The notes under the pieces are model-generated. The model did no database searches and was not told the origin of the DNA. It worked only from the letters and a program-made list of their open reading frames with translations. From NCBI GenBank assembly GCA_002682825.1, contig NOKP01000036.1, positions 248,001 through 312,000 of the forward strand: DNA of 64,000 bases, given 5' to 3'. Position 1 is the first letter of the stretch, and every line of letters starts with the position of its first letter. Source of the DNA: Neonectria sp. B-13 (taxonomy: Eukaryota > Ascomycota > Sordariomycetes > Hypocreales > Nectriaceae). This document shows, piece after piece, positions 37,801 through 50,900 of the stretch. A program made the position numbers and the translations under genes.

Positions 37801-40800
37801 AATAGATAGTAGAGCTTAAGTATTATATATTAACCCTAGTATAATCAATAAGCTAAAGCTACTATAGAAAAACAAAAAGGATCTATATATAGTATAGAAT
37901 CTTAAAGATAACCTATTTTTATATAATAAAGAATAAATAACCTAATAGATTAATTACTTAAAGATTCTTATTAATAGATAAAATTAAGATATTACTCTTA
38001 ATATTATACCTATAATATATTATAATATTATTTTAAGGTACTTATAGCTAAAGAAATTCAACCTTTATATTAATTAAAGAATTAACTAAGTATACATTAA
38101 TCCTAATAATATTCTCTCTAGTAATAATAAAAATAACTTAATAGAAGAAGAAAAATCTTAAATCTTAACTCTTAAAGAAATAAAAAGTAAGAATAAGTAT
38201 AAGAATACAATAAATACTTTAATACTTTTAAAAGGAATATAATATAAATAAAAGAATATTAAATAATAATAGCTTTAAAGAATAATTAAATACATTAGAT
38301 AATAGTTTATATAGTTAAATAAAGACCTTAAGGAATAGAAGAAACTCCCTAAAGAAGAATAACTTAAGAATATACTATTAGAGTATTAGATCTATAAGAA
38401 ACTCTTTAAGGAAGAACTTAAGATAGGCCTATTAGAATTCAATAAGTGGAGTTATAAAATTGTATTAAAAGATAGAATATTACCTATATTCTATAAAATC
38501 TTTAATCTTAATAAAACATAACTATATATACTTAAGGAATACCTTAATAAAATATTAAAGAAAGGATATATTAAGAAATCTAAGTCCTTTATAGATTATC
38601 TAATTATATTTATTCCTAAGAAAAATAGAAAGCTCTAACTTATTATAGATTATAAATAGTTAAATATAATTATTCTTAAAGATTAAACTCTATTACCTCT
38701 TATTACTAAGCTTAAAGATAGGCTCTATAGGATAAAGATCTTTATAGTACTAAATCTCAAAGGAGTATATAACCTTATCTATATCTAGTTAGGATATAAA
38801 TAGAAAACTATCTTTAGAATAAAGTATAAACTCTTTAAATACCTTATTATACCCTTTGGACTTATAAATACCTTAGTATTATTCTAGTAAATAATTAACT
38901 ATATACTTTAAGAATATCTAAATATATTTATAGTATACTATTTAGATAATATCCTAATCTTCTTAAAAACTAAAGAAGAATATATAGAATATATCCATAA
39001 GATACTATAAGTATTATAAGATAATAAATTGTTAGTTAAACTAGAGAAAAGTTATTTCTATATTAAGGAAATAGAATTTCTTAAATATATAATCTTATAT
39101 AACTAGATTAGAATAAACCTAAAGAAAATTGCTATAATTAGTAAATAGCCTAGACTAAAGAACATTAAGAAAGTATAATTATTCCTTAAGTTTACAAATT
39201 ACTATTAAAGATTTATTTAAAACTTTAGTAGACTTATTATACCTTTTACTAGATTTATAAAAAAAGAAGAAAACTTTCAATAGGATATAACTACTAAGAA
39301 AGCATTCAATAATATTAAGAATATTATCCTAAGTAAACTAGTACTAATAACCTTTAACTCTAAATAAGAAATTAAACTTAAGATAGACTTATTAGACTAT
39401 ATATAAGACTCTTAGATTAGACAATAAGATAATAATAATATACTTTACCCTATTGCCTTCTTCTCTTATAAAATGTATAAAGCTAAACTTAATTATCCTA
39501 TCTATAATAAAGAATTCCTTATAATTATTAACTCATTCAAAGAATTTTAATAATATCTCCTAGGAAGTAAATACTAAGTTAAGGTCTATATAGACTATAA
39601 GAATATTACTTACTTTGCAATTATATAATAACTTACTAAATAATAACTCTATTATATTAAATATCTTTTAGAATTTAATTATACTATTATCTATAGAAAA
39701 GAATTAGAAAATAGATAAGCTAATACTATAAGCTACTAATATAACTTTAATAATAGAAAATAAGAGATTAATAAATAACTTTTATACTTTATGCCTAAAG
39801 GATATCTTAAATAGAAGTACATTACTATCATTAGATAATTATTTATTAATAAAGATAGAATATACTATAAGATATAATCTATCTAAGAAAGTATTACCTC
39901 TAAATAGAAAAAGAAGTTTTAGATATAATTATATAACCTAGAATTATAATAAATAATGTTTAATAAACTAAACTAGGTTATAATAGACTAAGGTATAGTT
40001 TAAATTAAAGGAAGCCTTTATATACTACTAAAGCATTATAAAGACTTTATTAAATACTATTATTAAATTATTAAATATTAATATAAATAGTTAGATAAAT
40101 AGTTTTAAGGCTACTTTAATAACTATTTTATATAGAATATAGAAGGACCTAATAACTACTACTAATATAATACCTACTACTAATAGGACTTTAGTATAAA
40201 ATACCTAAGTTATAAGGCTATACAATAGGTAATAAATAATAAAGGAAAAACATTAGGAAGTACTTATATTATTATAAATTATAATGACCTTTATACTTAG
40301 ATCTAATGTTATAATAATAAGCTACCTTAAGATAAAAAAACTAATAAGTAATAAGTTCCTATAGAACTTTAATACTAATTTATATAAGAAATATATAAGT
40401 ATTTGCTTTATAAACATTAAGGAGTTAATAAAACCCTTAATAGAGTTAAATTAATATACTAATTTCCTAAAATAAAGATAGTAATTAAAGAGATTATTAA
40501 CTAATACAATAAATATTATAAAACTAAGGCTTAATACTATAAACCATATAGAGAACTATAGCCCTTATTAGTTACTAAATAACCTTAGGACTTTATTACT
40601 ATAGATTTTATTATAAAACTACCTCTATTAGAAGACCCTATAATTAGAACCTTCTATAATAGTATTCTTATTATTATAGATAGACTTATAAAATTTTCCT
40701 ATTTTATATCTTACTAGGAATCAATAGATATAAAGCAGTTTATTTATATCTTCTTATAAAACATTATTAGTATTTATAGACTTCCTATAAAGATTCTCTC

Positions 40801-41650
40801 TAATTAAGGACCTTTATTTACTTTAAAGTTTTAATAATCATTAATAAACTATTTAGGATTAAACTATTAACTTACTATAGCTTTCTAACCTTAGATTAAC
40901 AATCAAATAGAATGAATAAACTAAATACTAGAATAGTACTTTTAATACTATATTAATTATAAATAGAATAACTAGGTTTAGAAGCTACTAACTATATAAT
41001 TGAGCTATAATATAGCTATAAATAAAAGCATAAAGCTTACCCTAGTATATACTAACTTTAGATTCAATCCTAATGCTTATAGAATAAGCTAAGATAGATT
41101 AATTATCCCTAAAGCCATTCTTACAATAGAAAAATTAAAGAATCTATATAAAGAACTTAAGACTAAGCTTAAATTCATTAGAAACTAGATAAAAAAATAC
41201 TATAATTCAAAAAGAATAAAGAGACTATCTTTCTAGGAAAGAGATATGGTTTATCTTATAATAAAAAACATTAAAATAAAATAATAAAATAAAAAATTGA
41301 ACTATAAATTCATTAGATCTTACAAAATTATTAAGAAAATCTTAGAAAATAACTATTAGTTAGACTTACTACTAAAAGTTAGACTTTACTTAGTTTTCTA
41401 TATCTTATTCCTTAAGACTATAAAAGATACAATTTATACTAAGTTTAATAATAAATATAAAACTAAGGTTAAAGGACTAAAAGAATATATAGTAAAAGTA
41501 ATCTTAAATATATATAAAGTAAATAATCAAACTAAGTATCTTATTAAATAGAAAGACTATCCTAAGAGTAATAATTAATAAGAACTAGTAAAAAATCTTA
41601 CTTATATTTAATACCTCTTAAAGAACTTTTACTAATTATACTAAAAGACA
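34900..41650 (+). pseudogene. Degenerate gag-pol of element 2
   Basis: Gag includes a zinc knuckle at about 35982-36038 in which the three Cys positions of C-x2-C-x4-H-x4-C are now Tyr while the His and spacing remain. Reverse transcriptase lies about 38.4-39.1 kb (IDYKxLNIIILKD, YKLFKYLIIPFGLIN, YLDN at 38939-38950). The integrase zinc-binding part is about 40.4-40.55 kb with both Cys also changed to Tyr. The chromodomain is about 41.49-41.62 kb (VILNIYKVNNQTKYLIK followed by KDYPKSNN). Not translatable as it stands. Confidence 0.75.
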
Positions 41651-42386
41651 AAAAAGGATCTAAAACTAAAGTATTAGTACTATTAAGGAAACTAAGACTA
41701 AAGGAGGATTAGTCAATATTACTTAGAATAGTAAACCCTAGGAGATTTTAAATCATCTTATATTCCTATGCATTTAGTGCATCCAATAGACTATCCTCCT
41801 CCTCTAGACCCTATAGACCCTAATGAACTATCTTAGAACACTTCTCCTTTACCTTATTCTACATTTTTCAAAGATACAATAAGCAACCTATAGCAATTAC
41901 TATATACAATTAAAAGGCTATTAGTTCATTATAAAGTTTTAATAAATCTTTATCTACCTCTTTCTTATCTACCTTTAGCTTCTTCTCTTAGTTTATTAAT
42001 TTAATAACTAAAAGGAATTAGCAAAAGAAAAACAATACCCTAAAGAATACTCATAGGATAATACAATATATATACTATCATAAGTTTTTCTTATATCAAT
42101 ATACTCACTATATTATATAGAATCCCTAGATATAATATAATACTTACTACTATAAAAGCAGTAAGTATATAATATATCAATAGATTACCCTAAAATAGCA
42201 ATAGTATAGGATAAAGCTAAACACTTAGTTTGTTTTTGTATAGAAGTCTTTATAATATAGCTGGATATTTCATTAGTATAATATTACATAGAATATTTAT
42301 AGAAGAAGAAACTATAAATCAATAAGAAATCCAAATAGGCCTACTAATATAGCCTTAAGGATAAGACTACTAGAAGGGAGACATTA

Positions 42387-42754
42387 TATTATAGCCTAGG
42401 TTAAGACTAGATAGTTACAATCAGTAGAACTATAATATACCTACTTTTTCTCTCTAACTATAGAAGGACTATAACTTATAGGAATAATATTACTCTAAGA
42501 GCAATAGTACTCTAGGACTAATATGCTCCTAGACCTTATTATTCTATGTTATATATATATATATTCATTTAGTACATTAGATAAGAGCCTTAAGCTTCTT
42601 AGCTATTAATACTTCTACTTAGTTATACAATAACTTACCTTTATATATTACTATTATAACCTATATTACTTACTATAATATCCTAATCTACTCAATCATT
42701 AAACTATATACCTTAGACCTACTCTATACCCTTAGGCTAGACCTGACTATTACA
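42387..42754 (+). repeat. 3' LTR of element 2
   Basis: 368 bp, starts TATTATAGCCTAGG and ends GACTATTACA. It keeps the canonical CA end that the 5' copy has lost, and is followed directly by the TTTAA duplication. Confidence 0.85.
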
Positions 42755-42759
42755 TTTAA

Positions 42760-45700
42760 GGTATTTAGACTATAAACTAGCCTTAAGTATTATCTTTAGG
42801 GTCTTTAAGACTTAAGGGTTAGAAAGGCTAACCTTCTCTATAGTTAATATTAAAGTCTATAGCTATATATTAAGCTTTAATATAACATTTTCTAGGTTTA
42901 AAGGAATAAGTCTAGCCCTTTAAAAACCTCCTTTAATATTACTCCTTATTATAGTAGCTATATAGATAGCATAGAAGGCTAGGAAGAACTTAGTCTTTAT
43001 AATATAGATTATAAAACATTTGATTAATTATTCAATTTGTTAACTATAGGCTATTTTAAATAGCCTAAAGTACCTAACATTAAAAGGCTAGAGTAGATAA
43101 GATAAATAAGGCAGTATATAAAGTATAATAATATTATTCTCTTTATAATATTTCTTAAAGTTAATAGAGTAATAACTTTTATACTTATTAAGGATTAGAA
43201 GATAATAATAATTAGTTAATTAATTCTTTATATACTAGCTAAAGTACTTAAGCTACTTAAGACCTATCTTATTATTAGTCTAGTTATTTTAAGTTATTAT
43301 AATAGCTTAATTGCTTAAAAGGTTACTTTCTTAGTACTAGTTAGTAAGGTAATATTAGCCTATAACTATAATAAATAGCTAGATTACTTAGCCTTCTATA
43401 TTAATTGCCTAAATGATTATAACCTATTCCTAGTTTTTAGGCTAGACTGATTTTAGGTTTTTATATCTATTTATACTTATAATAATTATTCTACTTATAA
43501 TTATACTTATTATAAAGCTAGTCTTATTAAAGTTATAGATATTAGCTAAATTAATACTATATTTTATGATTATATTCTTTATAAGCTAGAACCAATTATA
43601 AATAATAGTTAGATCTTTATATTTAGCCCTCTAATAGTTATATTTATAAAAGAAAAATATTTTAAGCTTTAGTTATTACCTAATAAAGTTAGAAGCTTAA
43701 TACTTACTAATAGGTAATATATTATAGTTAGTAAGCAGTTAGTAAACTATTTCTTTAATATTATATAGTTATAAGGGAAATTCTTATGAATTTAGATTAA
43801 GAATAAACTAAATAATAATCTTTTCCTCTAGATCAAATAGTCTATATGATTTAAGGATAGTATTATATTAAGAAAGAATACCCTTCTATTAGTAATATAA
43901 GGTCTAAAAATGGACCTAGTAGATGCTTATAGTACATTAGAGACTTAATTTTAGGTTATTTTAAAGGGCTTAAAGAGCAAGGAGTATAGAAGCCTTATTA
44001 TTAAATTGAGATATGTTTAGTAGTTAAGAATCAATTGATTAAATGGAAGAAAGAGAGATTGAGGGATTTTTGTTACACTTGCTTGTTTATTGTACTTGCT
44101 TATTAAGTATATTAGCTATATAGTGAATAATATATTATCATATAAGATACTATTAGGTATTAAAGCTAACTATATAATAGTTGACTGAAAACCTAAAATA
44201 TTAGACTAGGAAATTCTTTCTATTTTATATAATTAGTTTTAGGCTATTTAGGATTGTACTATCCTTATTATAAATCTTAGTAATAAGAATAGAATAAGAC
44301 TATACTCTTTAAGGGTAGATTCTATTAGTTAATTCATTAGTAAGTTAAGATTTTTAAAGGTTATATTTAAGCTTATAATATTTTAGGATATTTAAAAGTA
44401 CCTTTATATAATTTTATTCTATTTAACTCTTCTAAAGTATTTAAGAAGAGTTATTAACTATTTAATATTAAATTGAACCTTATAAGGATCTCTTTTAAAG
44501 ATTATATAGGCAATATAGATATTCTTCTTAAAAAGACTTATTATGCCTTTCTAAAATAAGATAATCTAGCTTTAATCTATATCTCTAAGGAAGATTTTAA
44601 TAGCTTTAAGAAGAGGGATAATATCTACTGTCTTTAGACAGAGTATAGTGCCTTTCTACCTTAAAGCTAAGAAGTAAAAAAGAAGATTATAATAAAGATA
44701 AGATTAATAAAAGATTACCTTAAGTACCTTTAGTTATTAAAGAACTAGGATATTTATTTTAATAAGGTAAATTGATTGTATATAAGAGGTAAACTGATAG
44801 TTTATTTATAGAATACTATTCTTAAAGATTATTATTAGTATCTATATATAAAGAGTAACCTAACTGCCTTATATATTAAAGGCTTATTAATAGGTTAAAA
44901 ACCTTACTAGAAGGTCCTAGAAATAATAAAGAACTATATTCAAAAGGATTATAAGGCTATAGTTCTATTAAAGATAGATAATACTACTATCAATCTAGCT
45001 AGATATATAACTAAATAGCCTTAGTATCTCCTAGGGCTATATAGTTTCTTTTAAAGTTGTTTATACCTTATAAAACATTTCTAGTATTTCTATAAAGAGA
45101 AAGTAGAAAAGCTATTCTTCTGTTTAAAGTATAAAAAGCTTAGGAAGGAGAATAGTAAGGTTAAGGCTAATATATAGGCCTAAAGCAATTATACTATATA
45201 ATACTATAATAAGATTAATATACTAAATATAAATAATAGAATATCTTATTATTACTTATATAAGGGATTATTTACTATTAATAGCTTTAATGTATATATT
45301 ACTATAAAGTATATCTAAATAGGCAAATTTAAAAACCTATTTTCTTACTCTATATACTATAAGGATAGTAATAAGATAATAATTATTAGCCTTAATAGAT
45401 AGATAGAACATATGAAATTTATTCATAGGACAAAAGAGAACTTACTTAAGTGTAAAATGCATAAGGAGGAGAGTATAGGCTTATTGACTAAGACCTATTA
45501 AAAGAGGAGAAAGACAAATGCAAAAGCTATTACTTATGAGAATAAAGTTTAAAAAGAAGAGAAAGGATATTTAATAGAGATAGAAGAGGATAACTTTAAG
45601 TAGGACTGGGCAGTTAAGAGCCTAGGCTCCTATGCTAATAAGGAGTTTTGGGTTAATGGATAATACTAGAGGCTCTTTAAACAAGGTAATATAGTACTGC

Positions 45701-47230
45701 CTATTGTAGCAGGGGCTAAAGGCCAAGTGGGCTAGCTGGTTGCTAGCAGGGGTGTAATTGGGTATAGAAGGGGGCTGCCGCAAGGAAGGTTAAGTAGGGA
45801 AGGAGGGAGAGGGTCTTTTTCTTTTCATCATCACCTTAAGAGATAAGGACTAGAGAGCTTCTTACTGCAGAGAGACGAGAGAAATGAGCTCATTGAGCTC
45901 AAAGCTCAAGCCTTTGCCTTTGTTTACTGAGAAAGAATTCTATAATTACATTCAAATCTTCACTTAATTCTAGGTCAAACCTCTGTCTTCTATAATGCCG
46001 ATTGCTAAGCCAACTGCAGGCCTTTTCAATGCCTTACTAACATTCTTTCCTATTTTCAACTTAACAATCAACCTCATGAGATGCTTCCCTATTAGGAGGT
46101 ACTAGACTCTAGACTGCCTGACCATATACGCACTGTCTAGTTCAGCTTAGGGCTGACCGACTGAGACGCCTATGCGATGCATTTCTGTGTACCTCACTAA
46201 AGGACTGTCATCCATTTGGGGTATTGTTTCTTGTCCCTTTCCACCGCCAAACTATGCCTTAGAGCTTAGCTCCATACTAGTAGTACTAACCTTAGCAGGT
46301 TACTTTCTTTGCCTAGTCCTGCGTCTTTGCATAAGGCAGTTCTAGTTGCTCATTTATATTGCATTAAGACTATTAAAGTAACTAAGAATTTCGGCTTTGA
46401 TTACTGATCAAGTTGATATCTTAAGAAGTGACATAAGAGAGCTATTCTGACCTGGCCTTTGGGCTATTCATATACATATCTGCCTTAGCTTGAATTATAT
46501 CCATCTATAACTTACTCTAGGTTGGGCTAGGTTCTAATCCATCTGAGTCTTTATTATAGTCTAAGCCCTAAAAAGCATATCTAGCTGCTTACCTCTGTTC
46601 TTATTCCTACCTTAACCTTCTCTACTCTTTTACTATTCTATACTTCTCTTAGTATTATTAGAAAGCTATCTAAAAGCTCTCCTTTACTATTATATAAAGT
46701 AAATAATATAATGTATTTCTATCTTAATTATCTTATACCTTTCTATTAAAATGTTAGTAGCTAAAGCAGATTATATAATATATCCCTTATATTAATATAT
46801 AGGTACTCATAGTATACCCTTAAATGCATTCTTTCCCTTATAGTATTATACTATATTTAATATAGAAGTACTTTAAAGCTTCTACTCTACTTTTCTATTT
46901 CTTTGCCTTTAGCATTTTATCTATAAACCTATAAATAGGCTATAGGCATTAACAGCTAATATAGGCATAAATATCTTTAGCTATTGCATAAGGGGAGGTT
47001 TTAGCTTTGATTTGCTTAATATGACTGAACTTAATAAGGCCCTAAAAGTATTTATAAGTCCTCTTTAGATTAATATTGTCTAGAAATGACAAATTCTTAA
47101 CTATTTTAGGGTAAAGCTCAAAAGGAAGGCTTAGTAAGGTAGTAGAAGGTAGTATTATCTATAATAGTTATATGTCTATTGTATTATAGATTATTATATT
47201 ATAAACTAAGGCAATCTTAAGGTCTTAACT
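42760..47230. other. AT-rich relic block, family unidentified
   Basis: Continues the RIP-like composition to about 45.6 kb, then becomes less extreme from about 45.65 to 46.6 kb. On the plus strand around 44.7-45.2 kb an ancient frame is readable across stops (for example ALYIKGLLIG and KAIVLLKIDNTTINLARYI), so a protein-coding mobile element probably lies here. I could not assign it to a family and found no terminal repeats. Confidence 0.4.
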
Positions 47231-47399
47231 CAGGCTGCTTCTAGTATTATAGTTAGCAAAGGCCATGAGCTGAATGTAGAGTTGCCGTTTGTACGGGATT
47301 AGGATAAAAATGTATAGTTTGCTCCTGTGGTCGAGCCAATCGCGCGACTCAGCGGAGCCGGGTGAGCTTTGCCGGAGCTGGCTCACCCGCCCCACCCTT

Positions 47400-47712
47400 C
47401 AAGGGCGAGTGTATGCAGACCCTCGAGGGCCATAGCGACGGGGTTATGTCGGTCGCCTTCTCGCACGACTCAGCGCTCGTGGCCTCAGCCTCTCGCGACG
47501 AGACGGTACGGATCTGGCGCGCCGATACGGGCGAGTGTATCCAGGATATTGACATTGGGGTTGTTTCCTCTCGCCTATTATTTGAACCTGGTAATTCACG
47601 TCTGCTGACCGATGTTGGCGCTATCACCATAATTAGAGATACGCAGAATACAAGCTCAGAACTCTCCGTCTACCTTCATTGCGCCGAGCTGCCAAAGAGG
47701 AGCCATATTTAA
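47400..47712 (+). pseudogene. C-terminal scrap of a HET-E-type NACHT/WD40 protein
   Basis: The frame reads one WD40 unit, [18 protein letters not shown] followed by [18 protein letters not shown], then the kind of tail that follows the last repeat in fungal STAND/NLR proteins (CIQDIDIG, then [17 protein letters not shown]). It ends at the stop at 47710-47712. The NTPase domain and all other repeats are missing; upstream is RIP-degraded DNA. Intact relatives are heterokaryon-incompatibility sensors with WD40 ligand-binding domains. It is the 3' end of a destroyed gene, or a repeat fragment moved by recombination. GC content is high, unlike the block it touches. Confidence 0.75.
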
Positions 47713-47945
47713 AGCTGAAAAGATTGACACAGCCTGAAGATGTTTCGATTCAATCGGCACTGATTAAGTACACACATACACCTTGGTCCATAGGTATATG
47801 ATGTTGGTGGGCGTTCAGGCTTGCCAATGTAGTGTGTGATCCTAGGTTGGCAATGATAACCCACCCCCCCAGGTCTCTCAGAAGGACTTACAACAACCCT
47901 CTCTGTCTGGTGTTGTATCACTCATGCGAGGTGACGAGACGATCC

Positions 47946-50900
47946 CTAATTGTCGTCAGCCGTTGCATGCAGTCTCGCCACTGATAATTTAGAGTCCTTA
48001 CCAGTGGAGGCATCCGCGCGACTTTCCGCTGACTCTTGCGCCGCCGCGGTCGACCCAAGGGGCAGTTGTCCAAACATCACATCTCCGCATCCTACCAAGA
48101 TGTAGGGGGCCCATATTGCCGGGTGTTTCAAGTCGACGATAGTATCACCCTCATCATACGTTTCCAAGGTGACGTTAAGTGCATCCTCAGAGTATTCGAA
48201 CAGCCGCAGGTGTGGCGTCTCTTCACTTTGCACCTTATCGCTCCAGAGACGCTGGGCATCGGCCAGTAGCGCTCGCACCGATGCCGCGTCCAAGTTATAC
48301 ATCGCCACCTGCGCTTTTCTCCACGCCTCGGCGAGACGCACACGCTGGCCTCGCAGCGAGCGCGCAAGCTCGCGGTAGAACAGCACCATCAAGAGCATCG
48401 AGGCGATATCGTCAGTTTTCCACAAGCCGCCGATATACGCTTGGGCGCCTGATGCCAGTGTCGCGTGTGTGAAGCCGATGATATCGTTTCCGGGGTTCGC
48501 GCTCCCTGCTCCGCTCCAGCAGCATCCGAAAACCACGAGCCGAGCACAGTCCGTCAGCGCGGCCAAGTCCAGCACGCGGAATGGTGGTTTGGTGTCCAGG
48601 TACGACTGCCAGGGGGAGTCGAAGAGGGCGATCCCGTGGGTGGCGAGATGCACGATATCTGACTGCCCAAGTATCGCCCGTAGCTTGTCCACGTCGCAGC
48701 CTGCTAGGTCCATGGGGTTTGTTTTGAAGGCGTCCGCAACCATGACCGCTTCGGGGCCGATCATCGGGATTGCTTTCCGGTATTCCAATGCCTCCAGAGG
48801 GTCCATGTTTGCGCCCGCCGCCGCAGAACTAGCGAGGACGCTGATTATCCCATCGCCGGTGGTCTTGGCAGCAGCGCGCCGTCTAGAGAGGTGCTGGAGG
48901 ACTGAGAGGCTCGGGATGTGATACACGATCTTCTGGAGGAATAGTGGTTTCCCGTCGAGAAGCAAGGCAGAGCAAGGGAAGAGCTGCATGACGTGAGAAG
49001 GAGCGACGACGACGACCTCCTTGCCGTCCATCGTGCGCTTAAGCGGCGCCACGATCTCCTTGGATATCTCGGCAGCGATTTGGCCGAGTTCTTCCTTCTC
49101 TTTTGCAGTCCCCTTGCTCTTACGCACGATATTACTAAAGGCGAGGACTAGAGTGCGAAGCTGGATGTCGGTCAGGCTGCTCTGGTGCCAAGCCTCGACT
49201 CCTTTGTGTGTGACGCCTAGCACAATGAGGCCCTGTCTGCTCGAACTGATCTCAAAGACAACCGTATCCTGGGGGATACACTCAAAGAGTGGTTCGGCAG
49301 TTAGCACAGGATCAGCGAGGCTGAACATGGAGCCCGCCGCCAGCTGTTCTGCCTCAAGTCTTGAAAGTGCGCTAAGAACGTCCTCCAGGTTCCGCATTGC
49401 AGAACTACGTCCATGCTGGCCCAGTCTCTCGGCTACTTCGCCGTATGACAGGATACGACCGTCATTGCCCTGCCGAGTTGCCAGGGGAAGGAGGAGATGG
49501 ACCTCGTATGCCCTGTTTGCCCATGCCGCCCATTCCGTGACCTTCTTAGGATCCAAGTTCTCCTTTGTCACAAGAAGGTCCAGCAGTGCCCTAGATCGCC
49601 CACGTTCAATGAAGATCAGAGCCTGCTGCGCCCAGGACAGACCGGGCAGATCCCACTGTTGCGGCAGCCGCTCTCGACTTGACGAGGGCGGGCTCCGTTC
49701 GAAGGCAAGGCATACCCTTATCAGTCCAGCGAATAGCTCTCCGCTATGGATTGACGAGTGACATCCGCGACGAGCCTCGACATCCACGGAGTTTCTGAGG
49801 GCATCTAACTCCTTTAGGGCATAAAGATACCACTTAAGTGCCTTCTCTGGCTGCCTGTTGTGCTCTTGTATCATCGCAACAAAGGTCAGCGTCTGCCAGG
49901 AGTTGGAAGTGCGTGGCAATGACTGTGGACTGTTGTACTCGGGAAGAGCGGCGATGGCTCTGGATATCACCTCGGCTCCACGAGCCCAGTCTCGAGCAAG
50001 GATGCAGTATGATATTGCTCGGTCCGCTGCATCTAGCTTCTGCTTACGCCGCCACGCGGCCACATCTGGCGGCGCATGCGCCTCCATATACTGCTCCAGA
50101 ACATCTTGCGCGGTACGGACCATAGGGCCGGCGAACTGCCTGGGCAGAGCAGCCGGCAGAATTGCCCTCGCTTCATCCAGATCACCAAGTTGAGACAAAG
50201 CAATCAATTTGAAGATGGCAATCTGGTCGCTCGGCAGGCTTGGCTGGGTAGCGTGGTCGCATCGCCACACGAACTCGCGGAGGAGGTCTTGCCAGGCTTC
50301 GACGTCAGCCTTGTCAAGAGCTGCGTATACTAGCCGCATGGTGTTGTTATAGTCAGCCAGCAGCTGTTCTTGTGAGATGATTGGCGACACGATTCTGCTG
50401 ACGAGGTCAGCTCTTCTCGACGGCATCTCGCTGGGATCGGTGCCCAGTGCTATGGAAGCAAGGCGATCGAACAGGCGTTCCATCTCCTGCTTATGGTTCC
50501 CAGTTCCCAACGGGGCTAGCCGGTCCCTTTCACTGATCCATTCGAGGAACATCGCAGAGTTGCCTGTCGCTTGGTAGATTCGGCTGGCTACGATGTCGAA
50601 ACTCTTGAGCGTACTGAACCTCAAGGCGTGCAGCGCGCTGATCTTTTCTGACTTGTCGCATACCATTGCTATGCGCTCTAGCGCCCTCGCCAAGAGCCCG
50701 CCGGGTTCTCGGCCTTCGATGATTTTGATTTCGGCTCGTGCGAGATCCCCAGATTGGTGCAAGAGACTGGCATGGGCGAGAAGTGCTTGGAGCTCCAGGT
50801 ACGAATCCTTTGCCGCAGCGAAGAAGGCCCGGGCACACGCGCAGCAGACCAAGGCGAGCTTGACGTCCCTGTCGCAGACGAACCTCCACCGCCCGAACCT

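Larger units (their letters stand above)
34431..42754 (+). mobile_element. RIP-inactivated Ty3/gypsy chromovirus (element 2)
   Basis: An 8.3-kb element with two 368-bp LTRs (34431-34798 and 42387-42754) and an exact 5-bp target duplication TTTAA (34426-34430 and 42755-42759). A purine tract (AGAAGGGAGA) lies just upstream of the right LTR. Plus-strand reading across stops gives gag with a CCHC knuckle, reverse transcriptase, integrase and a terminal chromodomain. All are broken by TAA/TAG codons and amino-acid changes typical of RIP. It starts 105 bp after element 1 ends. Confidence 0.88.

Noticed and set aside
24595..47230. AT-rich block as mitochondrial DNA (NUMT)
   Set aside because: Its content is Ty3/gypsy LTR elements with target duplications, and the bias is TpA-type RIP; no mitochondrial gene is visible.
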